A stretch of DNA of 25,267 nt from RGIG4608 sp045631445 (GCA_045631445.1 JAZQUS010000079.1:1-25267); one strand, 5' to 3'; shown: positions 6,613 to 15,581, numbered from the stretch's first letter. The notes: generated from the sequence alone by a model not told the origin. Numbers and translations: made by a program.

Positions 6613-7149
6613 TCATTTCAACTCCACCGTCTTATAAACTCTATAGGTTCCGTTTTTACCGGTTTCGGATGTGCCGATGACAAAGGTATTAGCTATGAGG
6701 TTTTTAGGCAAAGTAAGATCGCCCAAGAGGGTGTGTGCTGCATTAATTTTTTCTGCATCATCGTCCATAAAAAGCGTTGTATGGAAGATAAAATCAAGGT
6801 CATATTCGTGAAGTGGAATACCGTATTTTTCTTTAAGAATGGTATTCAATGATGTGGCAAGCGCTTCAATTTCCGCATTTGAATACATACGTATCCACAT
6901 AATATTTTCGTGCTTTTCAACGCCCTTGACATCAATTTTGAACGGCTTTTGCGCATCATAAATTGAAAGAATATCGTTCAAAACACTATCAAAAAGTTCA
7001 TTTTCAACATTAAATGAAATTTTCAAGGAAATATGAAGCGGCAGTTGACAGGTCACATTTGAGATGTCAATCTTCTCAAACACTCCGTCAACTGCTCTTC
7101 TTACTTCCTTGAGTTGGTTTTCAACATTGATTCCAACCCAAACAAACAT
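6613..7149 (-). CDS. 2'-5' RNA ligase/2H phosphoesterase family protein
   Basis: This 178-residue cytosolic protein carries two 2H catalytic motifs, H39-I-S41 (LPLHISLKI) and H123-T-T125 (FIFHTTLF), about 84 residues apart as expected for the LigT/2H superfamily. These proteins hydrolyse or form 2'-5' or cyclic phosphodiester bonds in RNA or small nucleotides; the substrate here is unknown. AAGGAG lies 7 bases before the ATG. It follows the DUF2344 gene by 11 bases in the same transcription unit, so a link to RNA or ribosome modification is plausible but is inference. Confidence 0.87.
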   Translation of the reverse strand: MFVWVGINVENQLKEVRRAVDGVFEKIDISNVTCQLPLHISLKISFNVENELFDSVLNDILSIYDAQKPFKIDVKGVEKHENIMWIRMYSNAEIEALATSLNTILKEKYGIPLHEYDLDFIFHTTLFMDDDAEKINAAHTLLGDLTLPKNLIANTFVIGTSETGKNGTYRVYKTVELK

Positions 7150-7160
7150 ATGTATTCTCC

Positions 7161-7925
7161 TTATCTGAAGTCCGTTTTGCCGTCCTCAAAATAAATTCTT
7201 GTTCTGATAATATCGTACTGCGCTTTCGTAACGTCACCCGACAAAATTCCGAGCTTATCTTTAAGCATAGTGACGATATTTTCGGGATTGATGTGGGGGT
7301 GAGTTTGGTTAATTGATGCCGACAATTTGGCATTAATTTTAATAAATTCACCGTCGAAATTCACACTAACGTCACGAACGTAGGACGCAATATCAACCTC
7401 TTTAAAGAAAATCTTTTTATACTTATCCTTTGCTTTTTTTAGGATTATTACCTGCTCGGCTTTGAGCAATTTTTCAATCTCCTGTGCCATGTTTTCATCA
7501 GCACCTGTGGTTTTAATTGAAAAATCATATTCCGCCCAATAAATATCCTCAAGAGCAGTTTCGGGATAATAAGCATCAAGGAAACGAAGCTCCTCGGTAA
7601 GCTCTGCATTTATATGCTCCATAAGCTCAAGGGGTGGAATTGCGCGCTCAACTCTTACGTCGAGGTATTCGCATTCACTCTGCGCGCCAACGGACAAAGG
7701 AAGCGCAAAAATGAGCTTGGCGTGGGGGTTAAATCCCTTTGAATACCAAAGAGGAGCTTTGGCACGAACGAGTACCTTTGCCATTGCCTTTTGCAAGTCG
7801 AGATGGGAGATGAATTGCAAATTTCCAACCTTGCGAAACTTAAATCTTATGTATTTAGGTTCTTCGAGCATTGGATAATCGTCCTTAGAGTAGGGCTTTA
7901 ATTTTGTTCCTTTTTCGGACACCAT
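7161..7925 (-). CDS. TIGR03936 / DUF2344 radical-SAM-associated protein
   Basis: This 254-residue protein belongs to the DUF2344 (TIGR03936) family, which almost always accompanies or is fused to a TIGR03960 radical-SAM enzyme. The family core is visible: YIRFKFRKVGNLQFISHLDLQKAMAKVLVRAKAPLWYSKGFNPHAKL (about residues 25-71), then LPLSVGAQSECEYLDVRV. It is thought to act with the radical-SAM partner, possibly on RNA or ribosomes; no reaction is established to my knowledge. The ATG at 7925 lies inside the 3' end of the partner gene (28-base overlap), with GGAGGTGAG 5-9 bases upstream, so translation is probably coupled. The N-terminal 24 residues are an extension relative to the core. Confidence 0.92.
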   Translation of the reverse strand: MVSEKGTKLKPYSKDDYPMLEEPKYIRFKFRKVGNLQFISHLDLQKAMAKVLVRAKAPLWYSKGFNPHAKLIFALPLSVGAQSECEYLDVRVERAIPPLELMEHINAELTEELRFLDAYYPETALEDIYWAEYDFSIKTTGADENMAQEIEKLLKAEQVIILKKAKDKYKKIFFKEVDIASYVRDVSVNFDGEFIKINAKLSASINQTHPHINPENIVTMLKDKLGILSGDVTKAQYDIIRTRIYFEDGKTDFR

Positions 7926-9760
7926 GTGCGCTCACCTCCAAGCTTATTTACACCGCAACCGCTACATTTTTCACGGCAGGAGGGTGTTGTTTTTTCTGCA
8001 TACGCGTTCTTTCTTTCGCGCTTTAAAAATTCCTTCGTTACGCCACAATCGATAACGTCCCAAGGAAGAACCTCATCTTCACCCCAAGTTCTGTTGGAGT
8101 AGAAGTTGTAATCTATTCCGCAATCCTCAAAGACCTTAATCCACTCGTCATAGTGGAAAAATTCGTCCCAAGCATCAAAGCAAAATCCTCTTTCACAAGC
8201 AAGTGCCAATGCAGGTGCAAGTCGTCTATCACCGCGCGCCAAAATTGCTTCAACATGTGAAACACGAGCATCGTGGTGAACGTAACGAATTTTTCTATCA
8301 GTAATCTTACTTTCAAGATATTTCTGCTTTTCAACAAATGTTTCCATACTGTCCTGCGCTTCCCATTGGAAAGGAGTAAAGGGCTTAGGAATAAAGCAAG
8401 AAACACTCACAGTAACTGAAGGCGCTCTGCCCTTTTGTCTATTGGGGTTTTCATAATATGCCTCAATTACTGCTTTAGCAAGGTCGGCAATACCGTCAAG
8501 GTCCTCATAGGTTTCTGTGGGCAAGCCCATCATAAAATAGAGCTTACAAGAGGTTTTGCCTGCATCAAAGCCAACGTTAACCGCGCGAAGCAAGTCCGCT
8601 TCACACACATTTTTATTGATTACATCACGCAATCTCTGACTTCCTGCCTCGGGTGCAAAAGTCAAAGAACCTGTACGAACAGTTGAAATCTTGTCCATAA
8701 GCTCTTTTGTAAAGCTATCCACACGAAGTGATGGCAAGGACAAGCTAATCATATTATCATTCGTCCACTCAAGGAGGTTGTCCGTAAGTTCAGGAAGACG
8801 AGAATAGTCACTAATTGAAAGTGATGAAAGTGAAATTTCATCATATCCCGTTGCTTCAAACAAGCATTTTGCCTGCTCGTTAAGAACTCCGGGAGTTTTT
8901 TCTCTGACAGGACGGTAAACCATACCTGCCTGACAGAAACGGCAACCGCGAATACATCCGCGATAAACCTCAAGCATAATTCTATCGTGCACCGTTTCGA
9001 TATAGGGCATAACCACCTTGTCGGGGAAATATGCCTTATCCATATCGGTCATAATGCGCTTGAGCACACGCTTGGGAACATCATCATAAATTGGAGTATA
9101 TGCCTTAATTGTGCCGTCCTCGTTATAAGTAACGTCGTAAAGAGATGGCACATAAATACCACCTATCTCTGCAGCTGCACGATGAAGGAAATCTTTCTTT
9201 GTGTATGTGCCGTTTTCCTTCATCTCGATATAAAGACGGGTAAATTCAACCAAATTTTCCTCGCCCTCACCAATTGAGAAGCAATCAAAGAAATCTGCAA
9301 CGGGCTCTGCGTTATAAGCACAAGGGCCACCGCCAATAATGATTGGAAATTCTTCTCCTCTATCCCTTGCGTAAAGAGGAATGCCTGCAAGCTCAAGCAT
9401 TTTAAGGGTTGTGGTATAGCACATTTCATACTGAAGTGTGATACCTACAATATCAAACTCAGAAAGAGGGTCACCGCTTTCGTGAGCACAAAGAGGAATG
9501 TTATGCTCGCGCATTTTTTCCTGCATATCCGTCCAAGGAGCGTATGCTCTTTCGCACCAAACGTCACTCTCCTGATTGAGAACACCGTAAAGTATTCTAA
9601 CACCAAGATTTGACATTCCGATTTCATATGTATCGGGAAAGCAGAATGCCCATCTTGCCTTTATGTCTTTTTTGTCTTTGATAATCTGTCCGAATTCACC
9701 CGCGCTATATCTACCGGGCTTTTCAACAGACTTCAAAATTGAAGTGTTTTTTATATTCAT
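7898..9760 (-). CDS. TIGR03960 B12-binding-domain radical SAM protein
   Basis: This 620-residue enzyme has an N-terminal cobalamin-binding-like domain (about 35-190, with GGGPCAYNAEPVADFFD and FSIGEGEE) and a radical-SAM domain whose [4Fe-4S] cluster ligands are C269, C273 and C276 (YRGCIRGCRFCQAG). The C-terminus ends in a cysteine-rich segment (CREKCSGCGVN, then TWCPKK) that could hold another cluster or zinc. The family partner DUF2344 overlaps its 3' end. Its substrate is unknown; conserved neighbourhoods elsewhere with rplU/rpmA and RNase G suggest ribosome or RNA modification. The start at 9760 is weakly supported by the SD (GGTGA) but fits the conserved N-terminus. The gene begins 10 bases after the upstream membrane-protein gene. 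Confidence 0.93.
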   Translation of the reverse strand: MNIKNTSILKSVEKPGRYSAGEFGQIIKDKKDIKARWAFCFPDTYEIGMSNLGVRILYGVLNQESDVWCERAYAPWTDMQEKMREHNIPLCAHESGDPLSEFDIVGITLQYEMCYTTTLKMLELAGIPLYARDRGEEFPIIIGGGPCAYNAEPVADFFDCFSIGEGEENLVEFTRLYIEMKENGTYTKKDFLHRAAAEIGGIYVPSLYDVTYNEDGTIKAYTPIYDDVPKRVLKRIMTDMDKAYFPDKVVMPYIETVHDRIMLEVYRGCIRGCRFCQAGMVYRPVREKTPGVLNEQAKCLFEATGYDEISLSSLSISDYSRLPELTDNLLEWTNDNMISLSLPSLRVDSFTKELMDKISTVRTGSLTFAPEAGSQRLRDVINKNVCEADLLRAVNVGFDAGKTSCKLYFMMGLPTETYEDLDGIADLAKAVIEAYYENPNRQKGRAPSVTVSVSCFIPKPFTPFQWEAQDSMETFVEKQKYLESKITDRKIRYVHHDARVSHVEAILARGDRRLAPALALACERGFCFDAWDEFFHYDEWIKVFEDCGIDYNFYSNRTWGEDEVLPWDVIDCGVTKEFLKRERKNAYAEKTTPSCREKCSGCGVNKLGGERTWCPKKEQN

Positions 9761-9770
9761 TATTTCACCG

Positions 9771-12563
9771 TTAATGTTTAATATAGAAGTATGAAAGAAG
9801 TATCATTGTCGATGCACAAATGCCACACGCAATTGCCAAAACAATCATAGTCATTAAGAAGTTAGCTTCAGAAAGGAGTATCAATGCAAAAGAAAGAATT
9901 CCCATAATAACGAGTGCTACTATCCTAATATTATTCATTACTCTTTCGAAATTATCAAGTTTTGAACATGTCATAAGCGCCTGTGCGAGAGCGCGTACGT
10001 TCTTTGTTGAAACAATACCGCTTTCGATTGATTTATCACTCGGCTTAAGTTCCTTAAGGGTGGGACGAACAATACTAATAGGCATTCTCTTGGTTTTGCC
10101 ATAATTGTTTGCCCATTTTTTATTTACATTGGGGTCCGCAGAACGAATGCCGATATTAATTCCGCGCGCGTTCAACTGTTTAGCAAGCTTTTCAAACTCA
10201 CTTGAAAATTGATAGGTAACGTAAAGCTTTGCTCCTAAAATTCCATTAAGAGCAATGAACATAATGCTATCCTCACCACTTTCTTCAAGCTTGATATCCG
10301 ATGCGGTATAGCTTGGGTGGATATATCTGCTTCTCATAAACGCTCCAGTGCCAATAAGTACGGATGTTCTTTCATCAACTACTGCAGAAATTCCTTCCTT
10401 GCTAATTTCCTTAATTTCAACGTTTTTGGAATGAACCATTTCAGTAGTGGCAAACTCAAAAACTCCCTTAAGAGGACCTCCAACCTTTGAAAATACCGCC
10501 TGGGTATGATAGAGTATGCGATAAATTTCATTGTTATCATAGAGTTTAAGACCCTTTGTTCTAACACTCTTTTTGCTAAACACGTTAAAATCGTCAAAAT
10601 ATACGATATTGCATTTACCGTGCTCAGTAACAGTTGATTTTCCAATAATACCAGTTTTGTCCTTTTTCAAAATCTTATAGGCAATAAAGAATCCCATTTC
10701 AGTTTCAAGAATTGCCGTACAAATCAAAAGGAACATAAGCGTAATAAAGAAGCTCAAAATAACAACCGAAAATTGAATTTTCTCAACCACAAGCAAAAGC
10801 AACAATGCAACGCAGAGTGAAATTGAAAAGCTTATCATAATCGGAATAAGCTTGCTCATCAAATTATTTGAAGCAGGTCTTTGCGTTCTTTCAAAATATT
10901 TCTTAACGCTTGGAACTCGTGATATGCAATAGCTATCCTGATCAATTATTTCACCCGTATCAATTTCATCATCGACCTTGATTTTTCCGTATGGTTCCAG
11001 TACGAGCTTTTTATCACTCGTTGCAATGATATTAAATACTCCTTCTTGCTGGAAAATGTCAAACAAATCGTAAACCAAGCTCAAAAGTATTAGTACCGCA
11101 GCAAACGAATGGAAAGTTTGTCCGACGGTTGCATAATTATCAAATCGAATAAGAATAAGTGCATCATGAAGCAAACTCAAAACAAATGCCACAAGACCTG
11201 CTATGTATGAAACGGAGGAAAAGCTTAACGCATCCTTAAACACACGAATAAGCTTATTACCGGAGCCCGCAATACAAAGAACAAGAAGAAGTAGGCCTGC
11301 AAACAAATGAAAATCAGGATTTTGGGCTATATTAAAAGCACCACTAAATTCCTTGCCCACCCAACCGGCAATCTCATATCCGATAAGTAATCCGGTAAAT
11401 ATTGCGCACAACGCGGCTTGAATTATAAGAGTTAACTTGTCATTATAATATTTTTTTCTAATTCTGCCATTTTGAGCAAGTGAGGTATATTCATCTCCAT
11501 AGCATCCATTGATTTTTTTATCCTCAAGTGATTCCGCGGCTTCCTCTTCTGTTTCTTCAACCGCTTGACGTATCTTTTCAAATCCAACAGTCTCATTAAG
11601 CTCACTCTTACCGCCAAGAGCAACCATCAAAGCTATATCAACTGCATCAAGATCGTCATTTGAAACTACGGGGTTAAAGTAATCCGTTTGTACCTTCTGC
11701 TTTGAAGACACTTCGGAATTTTGATAAACTTCATTATCGTCAGGTGGAATAATATCCTCCTCAACCGCATCGAAATCCTTGCTCTTCATAAGATTTTCCC
11801 AATCCTCAAAAATCGTATATTGCTTATTGGGAGCATGACTGTCAGTGATTTCCGCCTCAAAAACAACGTCCTCAAGGTCACCCGACAAATCCTCAACAAA
11901 TTCGTTGAATACAGTACCCTGCTGACCCTCAAGAACCTCTCCGTAATCAACTGGCTCTTCGGAAATAACCTCATCTTCAGGATAAGTCACTTCATCCATA
12001 ATGGAGTCCACTTCCTGTTCGGCCATAAACACAGCAGTGGCTTCTTCAACAGCTTGAGGAAGTTCCTCAAGCTCTTCAATCAAAGCCTCGGGCTCGTGAG
12101 TATCTTCAACCATTTCAACAGGCTCGTCCACCAAACCCTCATAAACCTCAGGAATAGCCTCTGTCAAAATATCATCAATATTTTCAGCAGAATCTTCGGG
12201 TTCATCTTCCGACATTTCGTACGCTTCAGGAAGAACTTCCTGCAAGATAGACTCAACCTCGTCAAGCCCCTCAATTTCTTCCATAGCGTTTTCTTCTATT
12301 TTTTCTTCTGTTTCAACCGTTTTTTCTTCATCTGCAACGAATTCTTCAACCTCGTCAAAGGAATAATCATCCGAGATGGTTTCACTTTCAGATTTACCAT
12401 CGGATGCAAATTGCTTTTTGAGTAAATCTTTGATATCATCCGCAGAATCAATGGTGTTTCCGGTAGCTTGAGTAACTTCATCTTCATTTTCAGTAGCACT
12501 TTGCGCCTGCATTTTAAGCATTTCTAACATTTTGTTAACTTCATCGTTGCTAAAATTTTCCAC
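9771..12563 (-). CDS. Large acidic membrane protein, P-type-ATPase-like without catalytic motifs
   Basis: I do not recognise this 930-residue protein as a named family. Residues 1-345 are very acidic and low-complexity (Glu/Asp-rich, cytosolic). Membrane helices follow at about 376-400, 418-435, 448-468, 482-500, 570-592, 596-622, 880-900 and 902-925. The part from about 600 to the end follows the layout of a heavy-metal P-type ATPase: a helix pair, then GIIGKSTVTEHGKCNIVYFDDF (638-659) where GILIK...VVFDKTGT is expected, an SVLIGTGAFM element (734-743), FIALNGILGAKL (769-780) with GINIGIRSADP (801-811) where the GD-containing strand is expected, and a final helix pair. The phosphorylated Asp motif (DKTGT), TGD and GDGxND are not conserved. 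GTG start with GGGAGGT 7 bases upstream. It sits between rlmB and the radical-SAM gene. Confidence 0.7.
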   Translation of the reverse strand: MENFSNDEVNKMLEMLKMQAQSATENEDEVTQATGNTIDSADDIKDLLKKQFASDGKSESETISDDYSFDEVEEFVADEEKTVETEEKIEENAMEEIEGLDEVESILQEVLPEAYEMSEDEPEDSAENIDDILTEAIPEVYEGLVDEPVEMVEDTHEPEALIEELEELPQAVEEATAVFMAEQEVDSIMDEVTYPEDEVISEEPVDYGEVLEGQQGTVFNEFVEDLSGDLEDVVFEAEITDSHAPNKQYTIFEDWENLMKSKDFDAVEEDIIPPDDNEVYQNSEVSSKQKVQTDYFNPVVSNDDLDAVDIALMVALGGKSELNETVGFEKIRQAVEETEEEAAESLEDKKINGCYGDEYTSLAQNGRIRKKYYNDKLTLIIQAALCAIFTGLLIGYEIAGWVGKEFSGAFNIAQNPDFHLFAGLLLLVLCIAGSGNKLIRVFKDALSFSSVSYIAGLVAFVLSLLHDALILIRFDNYATVGQTFHSFAAVLILLSLVYDLFDIFQQEGVFNIIATSDKKLVLEPYGKIKVDDEIDTGEIIDQDSYCISRVPSVKKYFERTQRPASNNLMSKLIPIMISFSISLCVALLLLLVVEKIQFSVVILSFFITLMFLLICTAILETEMGFFIAYKILKKDKTGIIGKSTVTEHGKCNIVYFDDFNVFSKKSVRTKGLKLYDNNEIYRILYHTQAVFSKVGGPLKGVFEFATTEMVHSKNVEIKEISKEGISAVVDERTSVLIGTGAFMRSRYIHPSYTASDIKLEESGEDSIMFIALNGILGAKLYVTYQFSSEFEKLAKQLNARGINIGIRSADPNVNKKWANNYGKTKRMPISIVRPTLKELKPSDKSIESGIVSTKNVRALAQALMTCSKLDNFERVMNNIRIVALVIMGILSFALILLSEANFLMTMIVLAIACGICASTMILLSYFYIKH

Positions 12564-12599
12564 TCAAATTACCTCCCTTCGTGTATTTGTAAGTAAATA

Positions 12600-13481
12600 T
12601 CATTTTTTCTGTCTGTGCTGCTTGGATGCCTCCGCAAGAATTACCGCAGCGGCAGTTGAAACGTTAAATGAGTTAACGTGACCGTACATAGGAATGGACA
12701 CGATAAAATCACTTCTCTGCTTAACAAGCTGAGAAACGCCCTCACCCTCGCTTCCGAAAACAATTGCGCATCCGCCTGTAAAGTCGGTGTCGTAGTATGC
12801 CTGTCCGCCTGCTTCTGCGCTATAAACCCAAATGTTTTGCTCTTTGAGTTCTTCAATAGTCTGCGCTATGTTGGAAACCTTTGCAACCGCAAGATGCTCA
12901 ATAGCGCCCGCACTTGCCTTTGATACAAGGGGAGTAAGTCCACTTGCTCTGCGTTTAGGAATAATAAGTCCGTGTGCGCCAACGCCCTCTGCACATCTGA
13001 TAAGCGCGCCAAGATTATATGGGTCAGTAATGCCATCGGAAATAACAATAAGAGGAGCTTCACCTCTTTCACGCGCAATCGCGATAATATCCTCAACTTC
13101 AACATATTCCTTTTCAGCCGCCATAGCAATAACACCCTGGTGCTGACTCATACCCGCCATAGAATCGAGCTTAGCTCTATCAACCTCAACAACGGGAATG
13201 CCACGCTCAATAGCCTGAGCAACGAGAACTACAATTGAGCCCTCGCGATCACCCTTGCTAACCAAAAGCTTGTCCACAGCTCGTCCGCTCTTTAAAAGCT
13301 CACGAACCGCATTTCGTCCGATTACAAGACCGCCAAGCTCACCCTCGTCCATTTCAACTGGCTCCTTGTAATATTGCTTCTTGCCCGCATTATTACCTTT
13401 GTCCTCACGATAAGGACGGCGGTCATCCTTTTTAGCAAAATTCTTGCCTTTATTATTGTTTTTATAGTTATTTTCTTTCAT
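12600..13481 (-). CDS. rlmB: 23S rRNA (guanosine-2'-O-)-methyltransferase RlmB (SpoU family)
   Basis: This SPOUT-fold enzyme methylates a 2'-OH in 23S rRNA (G2251 in E. coli for RlmB) using SAM. The 293-residue product has a lysine/asparagine-rich N-terminal extension (1-48), the substrate-binding domain (GLVIGRNAVRELLKSGR, 51-67), and the three SpoU motifs: DPYNLGALIRCAE (153-165, with N156 and R162), VFGSEGEGV (241-249) and IPMYGHVNSFNVSTAAA (263-279) forming the trefoil knot. A different rRNA or tRNA guanosine target cannot be excluded from sequence. AGGGAAG lies 5 bases before the ATG. It is the first gene of the minus-strand cluster, behind a recognisable promoter. Confidence 0.93.
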   Translation of the reverse strand: MKENNYKNNNKGKNFAKKDDRRPYREDKGNNAGKKQYYKEPVEMDEGELGGLVIGRNAVRELLKSGRAVDKLLVSKGDREGSIVVLVAQAIERGIPVVEVDRAKLDSMAGMSQHQGVIAMAAEKEYVEVEDIIAIARERGEAPLIVISDGITDPYNLGALIRCAEGVGAHGLIIPKRRASGLTPLVSKASAGAIEHLAVAKVSNIAQTIEELKEQNIWVYSAEAGGQAYYDTDFTGGCAIVFGSEGEGVSQLVKQRSDFIVSIPMYGHVNSFNVSTAAAVILAEASKQHRQKK

Positions 13482-13533
13482 TTTTACTTCCCTTTCTAAA
13501 AAAGAGTAAACTTGTCATTATATTACAGTTTAC

Positions 13534-13562
13534 ATTATAACATAAAATATCTGTTTTGTGTA
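13534..13562 (-). promoter_or_regulatory. Promoter of the rlmB cluster
   Basis: A perfect TATAAT (13534-13539) lies 17 bases from TACACA (13557-13562; 4/6 match to the -35 consensus) on the minus strand. The leader is about 45 bases. No other promoter of comparable quality was found between here and the radical-SAM gene. Confidence 0.75.
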
Positions 13563-13624
13563 GTACTTTTTTCATTTTATTTTAACTTTTTATCGACTTT
13601 TTTTGATATTTTATCATATATCTT

Positions 13625-13884
13625 CAAATTTTGATTTATAGGGAAGTTACAAAGATAAAAAGGTCGCTTTTGAAAAAGCATCGCGCGAACCCCCCAAGCT
13701 CATAAATGTCGCTTCGGGGAACCCCGCACGCAAAACTTTTATAAGTGGGTAATAATTTAAACCGCGCAAATCGTGCGCCTTCACTTCTGACGCGCTTGGC
13801 GCAAATGTTTTTCCGTTTGCAAACAAACGAAAAAACCACGCTTTGCTACTCTGCACATAGCCGTTTTGATAGCAATATGGCTAC
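13625..13884. repeat. Palindrome-rich intergenic repeat, copy 1
   Basis: This non-coding stretch shares three blocks with 15582-15920: CAAATTTTGATTTAT at the start, CGCGCAAATCGT in the middle (13763-13774), and an inverted copy of the CTCTGCACATAGCCGTTTTG palindrome near the end (about 13848-13884). It also contains several smaller inverted repeats. Reading frames across it look like chance. It fits the dispersed intergenic repeats seen in uncultured Clostridia. Confidence 0.65.
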
Positions 13885-13893
13885 GAATAATCT

Positions 13894-13970
13894 TCGTAGG
13901 GGAGCACTCCGTGCGCCCGCACCTATATATTTGTTGTATCAACGGAAGGATAATATCCTCCCCCCTACGA
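13894..13970. repeat. MITE-like element with TCGTAGGGG terminal inverted repeats
   Basis: TCGTAGGGG (13894-13902) is mirrored by CCCCTACGA (13962-13970), enclosing 59 bases without a gene. The GTAGGGG...GCGCCC pattern resembles a repeat family I recall from gut Clostridia genomes. Small size and no coding capacity suggest a non-autonomous repeat. Confidence 0.5.
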
Positions 13971-14052
13971 GTTTGTATATTATTTTTTGTTAAACCATAG
14001 TCATTTTATCGGCAATATAGCTATAATCTTCGCAAAAAATTACTGTTGTCTG

Positions 14053-14080
14053 TTGTAGGGACAGGCGTCCTCGACTGTCC
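14053..14080. repeat. Short GTAGGGACAGGCGTCC hairpin repeat
   Basis: TTGTAGGGACAGGCGTCC followed by TCGACTGTCC forms a GGACAG/CTGTCC hairpin (14059-14064 with 14075-14080). It resembles the GTAGGGG family just upstream. The rest of 13985-14189 shows no gene. Confidence 0.45.
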
Positions 14081-14189
14081 GTATAAACAATAACTAACTT
14101 TTCAAACGCACAAACAAATCCCAATTTATCGCACATTTTATATCCTCTAAAAGACTTTGTGAATTTTTTATCAAATTTACGAAAATGTA

Positions 14190-14218
14190 TTGACAAATGC
14201 AAAGGTTTGTGATAAAAT
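14190..14218 (+). promoter_or_regulatory. Promoter of the alcohol dehydrogenase gene
   Basis: TTGACA (14190-14195), a 17-base spacer and TAAAAT (14213-14218). The start would lie about 60 bases before the ATG. Confidence 0.88.
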
Positions 14219-14224
14219 TAACAA
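14207..14224. promoter_or_regulatory. Rex-like redox operator over the adh -10 box
   Basis: TTGTGATAAAATTAACAA matches 12 of the 14 fixed positions of the clostridial Rex consensus TTGTTAA-N4-TTAACAA; the right half is perfect. It covers the -10 box, the usual place for repression by Rex, which releases DNA when NADH is high. No rex gene is in the window. Confidence 0.6.
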
Positions 14225-14284
14225 AGTTGAGTGAAAACTCAAAAAATATATTAATATTTTTAGAATTTGGAGGCATTCATTATT

Positions 14285-15502
14285 ATGGCAAGATTTACTC
14301 TTCCTCGCGACCTCTATCATGGTAAAGGCGCACTCGAAAACCTTAAAAACCTTCAGGGTAAAAAAGCAGTTATCGTCGTTGGCGGCGGCGCAATGAAGCG
14401 CAACGGTTTCCTTCAAAGAGCAGAAGACTATCTTAAGGAAGCAGGAATGGAAGTTAAAGTTATTGAAGGTGTTGAACCCGACCCCTCTGTAACAACAGTT
14501 ATGAACGGTGCGGCTCTTATGGCTGAATTCGAACCCGACTGGATCGTAGCTATGGGCGGCGGTTCTCCCATCGACGCAGCTAAAGCTATGTGGATCAAGT
14601 ATGAATATCCCGAAACAACATTCGAACAGATGTGCGTAGTATTCGGTCTTCCCAAGCTTCGTACAAAGGCAAAATTCGTTGCTATTCCCTCTACATCCGG
14701 TACAGCAACAGAGGTTACAGCTTTCTCTGTAATCACAGACTATGAAAAGGGTATCAAATATCCTCTTGCAGACTTCGAAATCACTCCCGATGTTGCAATC
14801 GTTGACCCCGACCTTGCAGAAACAATGCCTCAGAAGCTTGTTGCTCACACAGGTATGGACGCAATCACACACGCAGTTGAAGCATACGTTTCTACAGCTA
14901 ACTGCGAATTCACAGATCCCCTTGCAATATTTGCAATCACAATGATTCAGAGAGATCTCGTTGGCTCTTACAATGGCGATATGTCAAAGCGCGCTTCTAT
15001 GCACAACGCACAGTGCCTTGCAGGTATGGCTTTCTCCAATGCTCTTCTTGGTATCGTTCACTCTATGGCTCACAAGACAGGTGCTGCATTTGACGATTTT
15101 GGCGCACACATCATTCATGGTGCTGCTAATGCTATGTACCTTCCCAAAGTTATCGCGTTCAACGCAAAGAATGAAGTTGCAAAGGCTCGTTATGGCGTAA
15201 TCGCAGACTACATGGGTCTTGGCGGTGCTAACGATGACGAAAAGGTTGCTAACCTTATTGCTTACCTTCGTCAGATGAACAATGACCTCAATATTCCTCA
15301 GTGCATTAAGCACTACGGTGCAGATAGCTATCCTTGCGAACAGGGCTTCGTTCCCGAAGAAGTATTCCTTGCAAGACTTCCTGAAATCGCAAAGAATGCA
15401 GTTGCAGACGCATGCACAGGCTCTAACCCCCGTCAGCCTTCTGTTGAAGAGATGGAAAAGCTCCTTAAGTGCTGCTACTACGACCTTGAGGTTGATTTCT
15501 AA
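14285..15502 (+). CDS. Iron-containing (group III) alcohol dehydrogenase
   Basis: This cytosolic enzyme interconverts aldehydes and alcohols with NAD(P)H, probably in fermentation. The 405-residue product has the NAD(P)-binding loop AMGGGSPIDAAKA (89-101), the STSGTATEVT segment, and the four metal ligands of the family: D192 and H196 (GMDAITHAVEAY), H259 (GIVHSMAH) and H278 (IIHGAANA). It closely resembles the dehydrogenase half of AdhE-type and butanol dehydrogenases from Clostridia. The ATG at 14285 is used; GGAGG lies 11 bases upstream, and an apparent TTG start at 14267 is part of that SD. It is a single-gene unit with its own promoter, Rex-like operator and terminator. The substrate range cannot be read from sequence. 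Confidence 0.95.
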   Translation: MARFTLPRDLYHGKGALENLKNLQGKKAVIVVGGGAMKRNGFLQRAEDYLKEAGMEVKVIEGVEPDPSVTTVMNGAALMAEFEPDWIVAMGGGSPIDAAKAMWIKYEYPETTFEQMCVVFGLPKLRTKAKFVAIPSTSGTATEVTAFSVITDYEKGIKYPLADFEITPDVAIVDPDLAETMPQKLVAHTGMDAITHAVEAYVSTANCEFTDPLAIFAITMIQRDLVGSYNGDMSKRASMHNAQCLAGMAFSNALLGIVHSMAHKTGAAFDDFGAHIIHGAANAMYLPKVIAFNAKNEVAKARYGVIADYMGLGGANDDEKVANLIAYLRQMNNDLNIPQCIKHYGADSYPCEQGFVPEEVFLARLPEIAKNAVADACTGSNPRQPSVEEMEKLLKCCYYDLEVDF

Positions 15503-15533
15503 TTTAAAATTAGCTTTCTAGATAAACATCCAA

Positions 15534-15562
15534 AAACCGTCGAGCAATCGGCGGTTTCTTTT
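15534..15562 (+). terminator. Terminator of the alcohol dehydrogenase gene
   Basis: AAACCGTCGA (15534-15543), a GCAA loop and TCGGCGGTTT (15548-15557) form a 10-bp stem with one T-G pair, followed by CTTTTC. Confidence 0.85.
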
Positions 15563-15581
15563 CATTTGTAACACCTGCGTT

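Noticed and set aside
10641..10664. A DKTG tetrapeptide in the 930-residue membrane protein (residues 635-638) as the P-type ATPase phosphorylation site
   Set aside because: It lies about 20 residues before the strand where the catalytic Asp should be, is followed by II and not T[LI]T, and is probably chance; the aligned position reads FDDFN.
11721..12425. A 234-codon plus-strand frame rich in Phe and Asn
   Set aside because: It is the complement of the Glu/Asp-rich N-terminus of the membrane protein, which leaves long open antisense frames.
13636..13993. Short open frames in the repeat region before the alcohol dehydrogenase gene
   Set aside because: They lack SD sequences, overlap on both strands and consist of repeat sequence.
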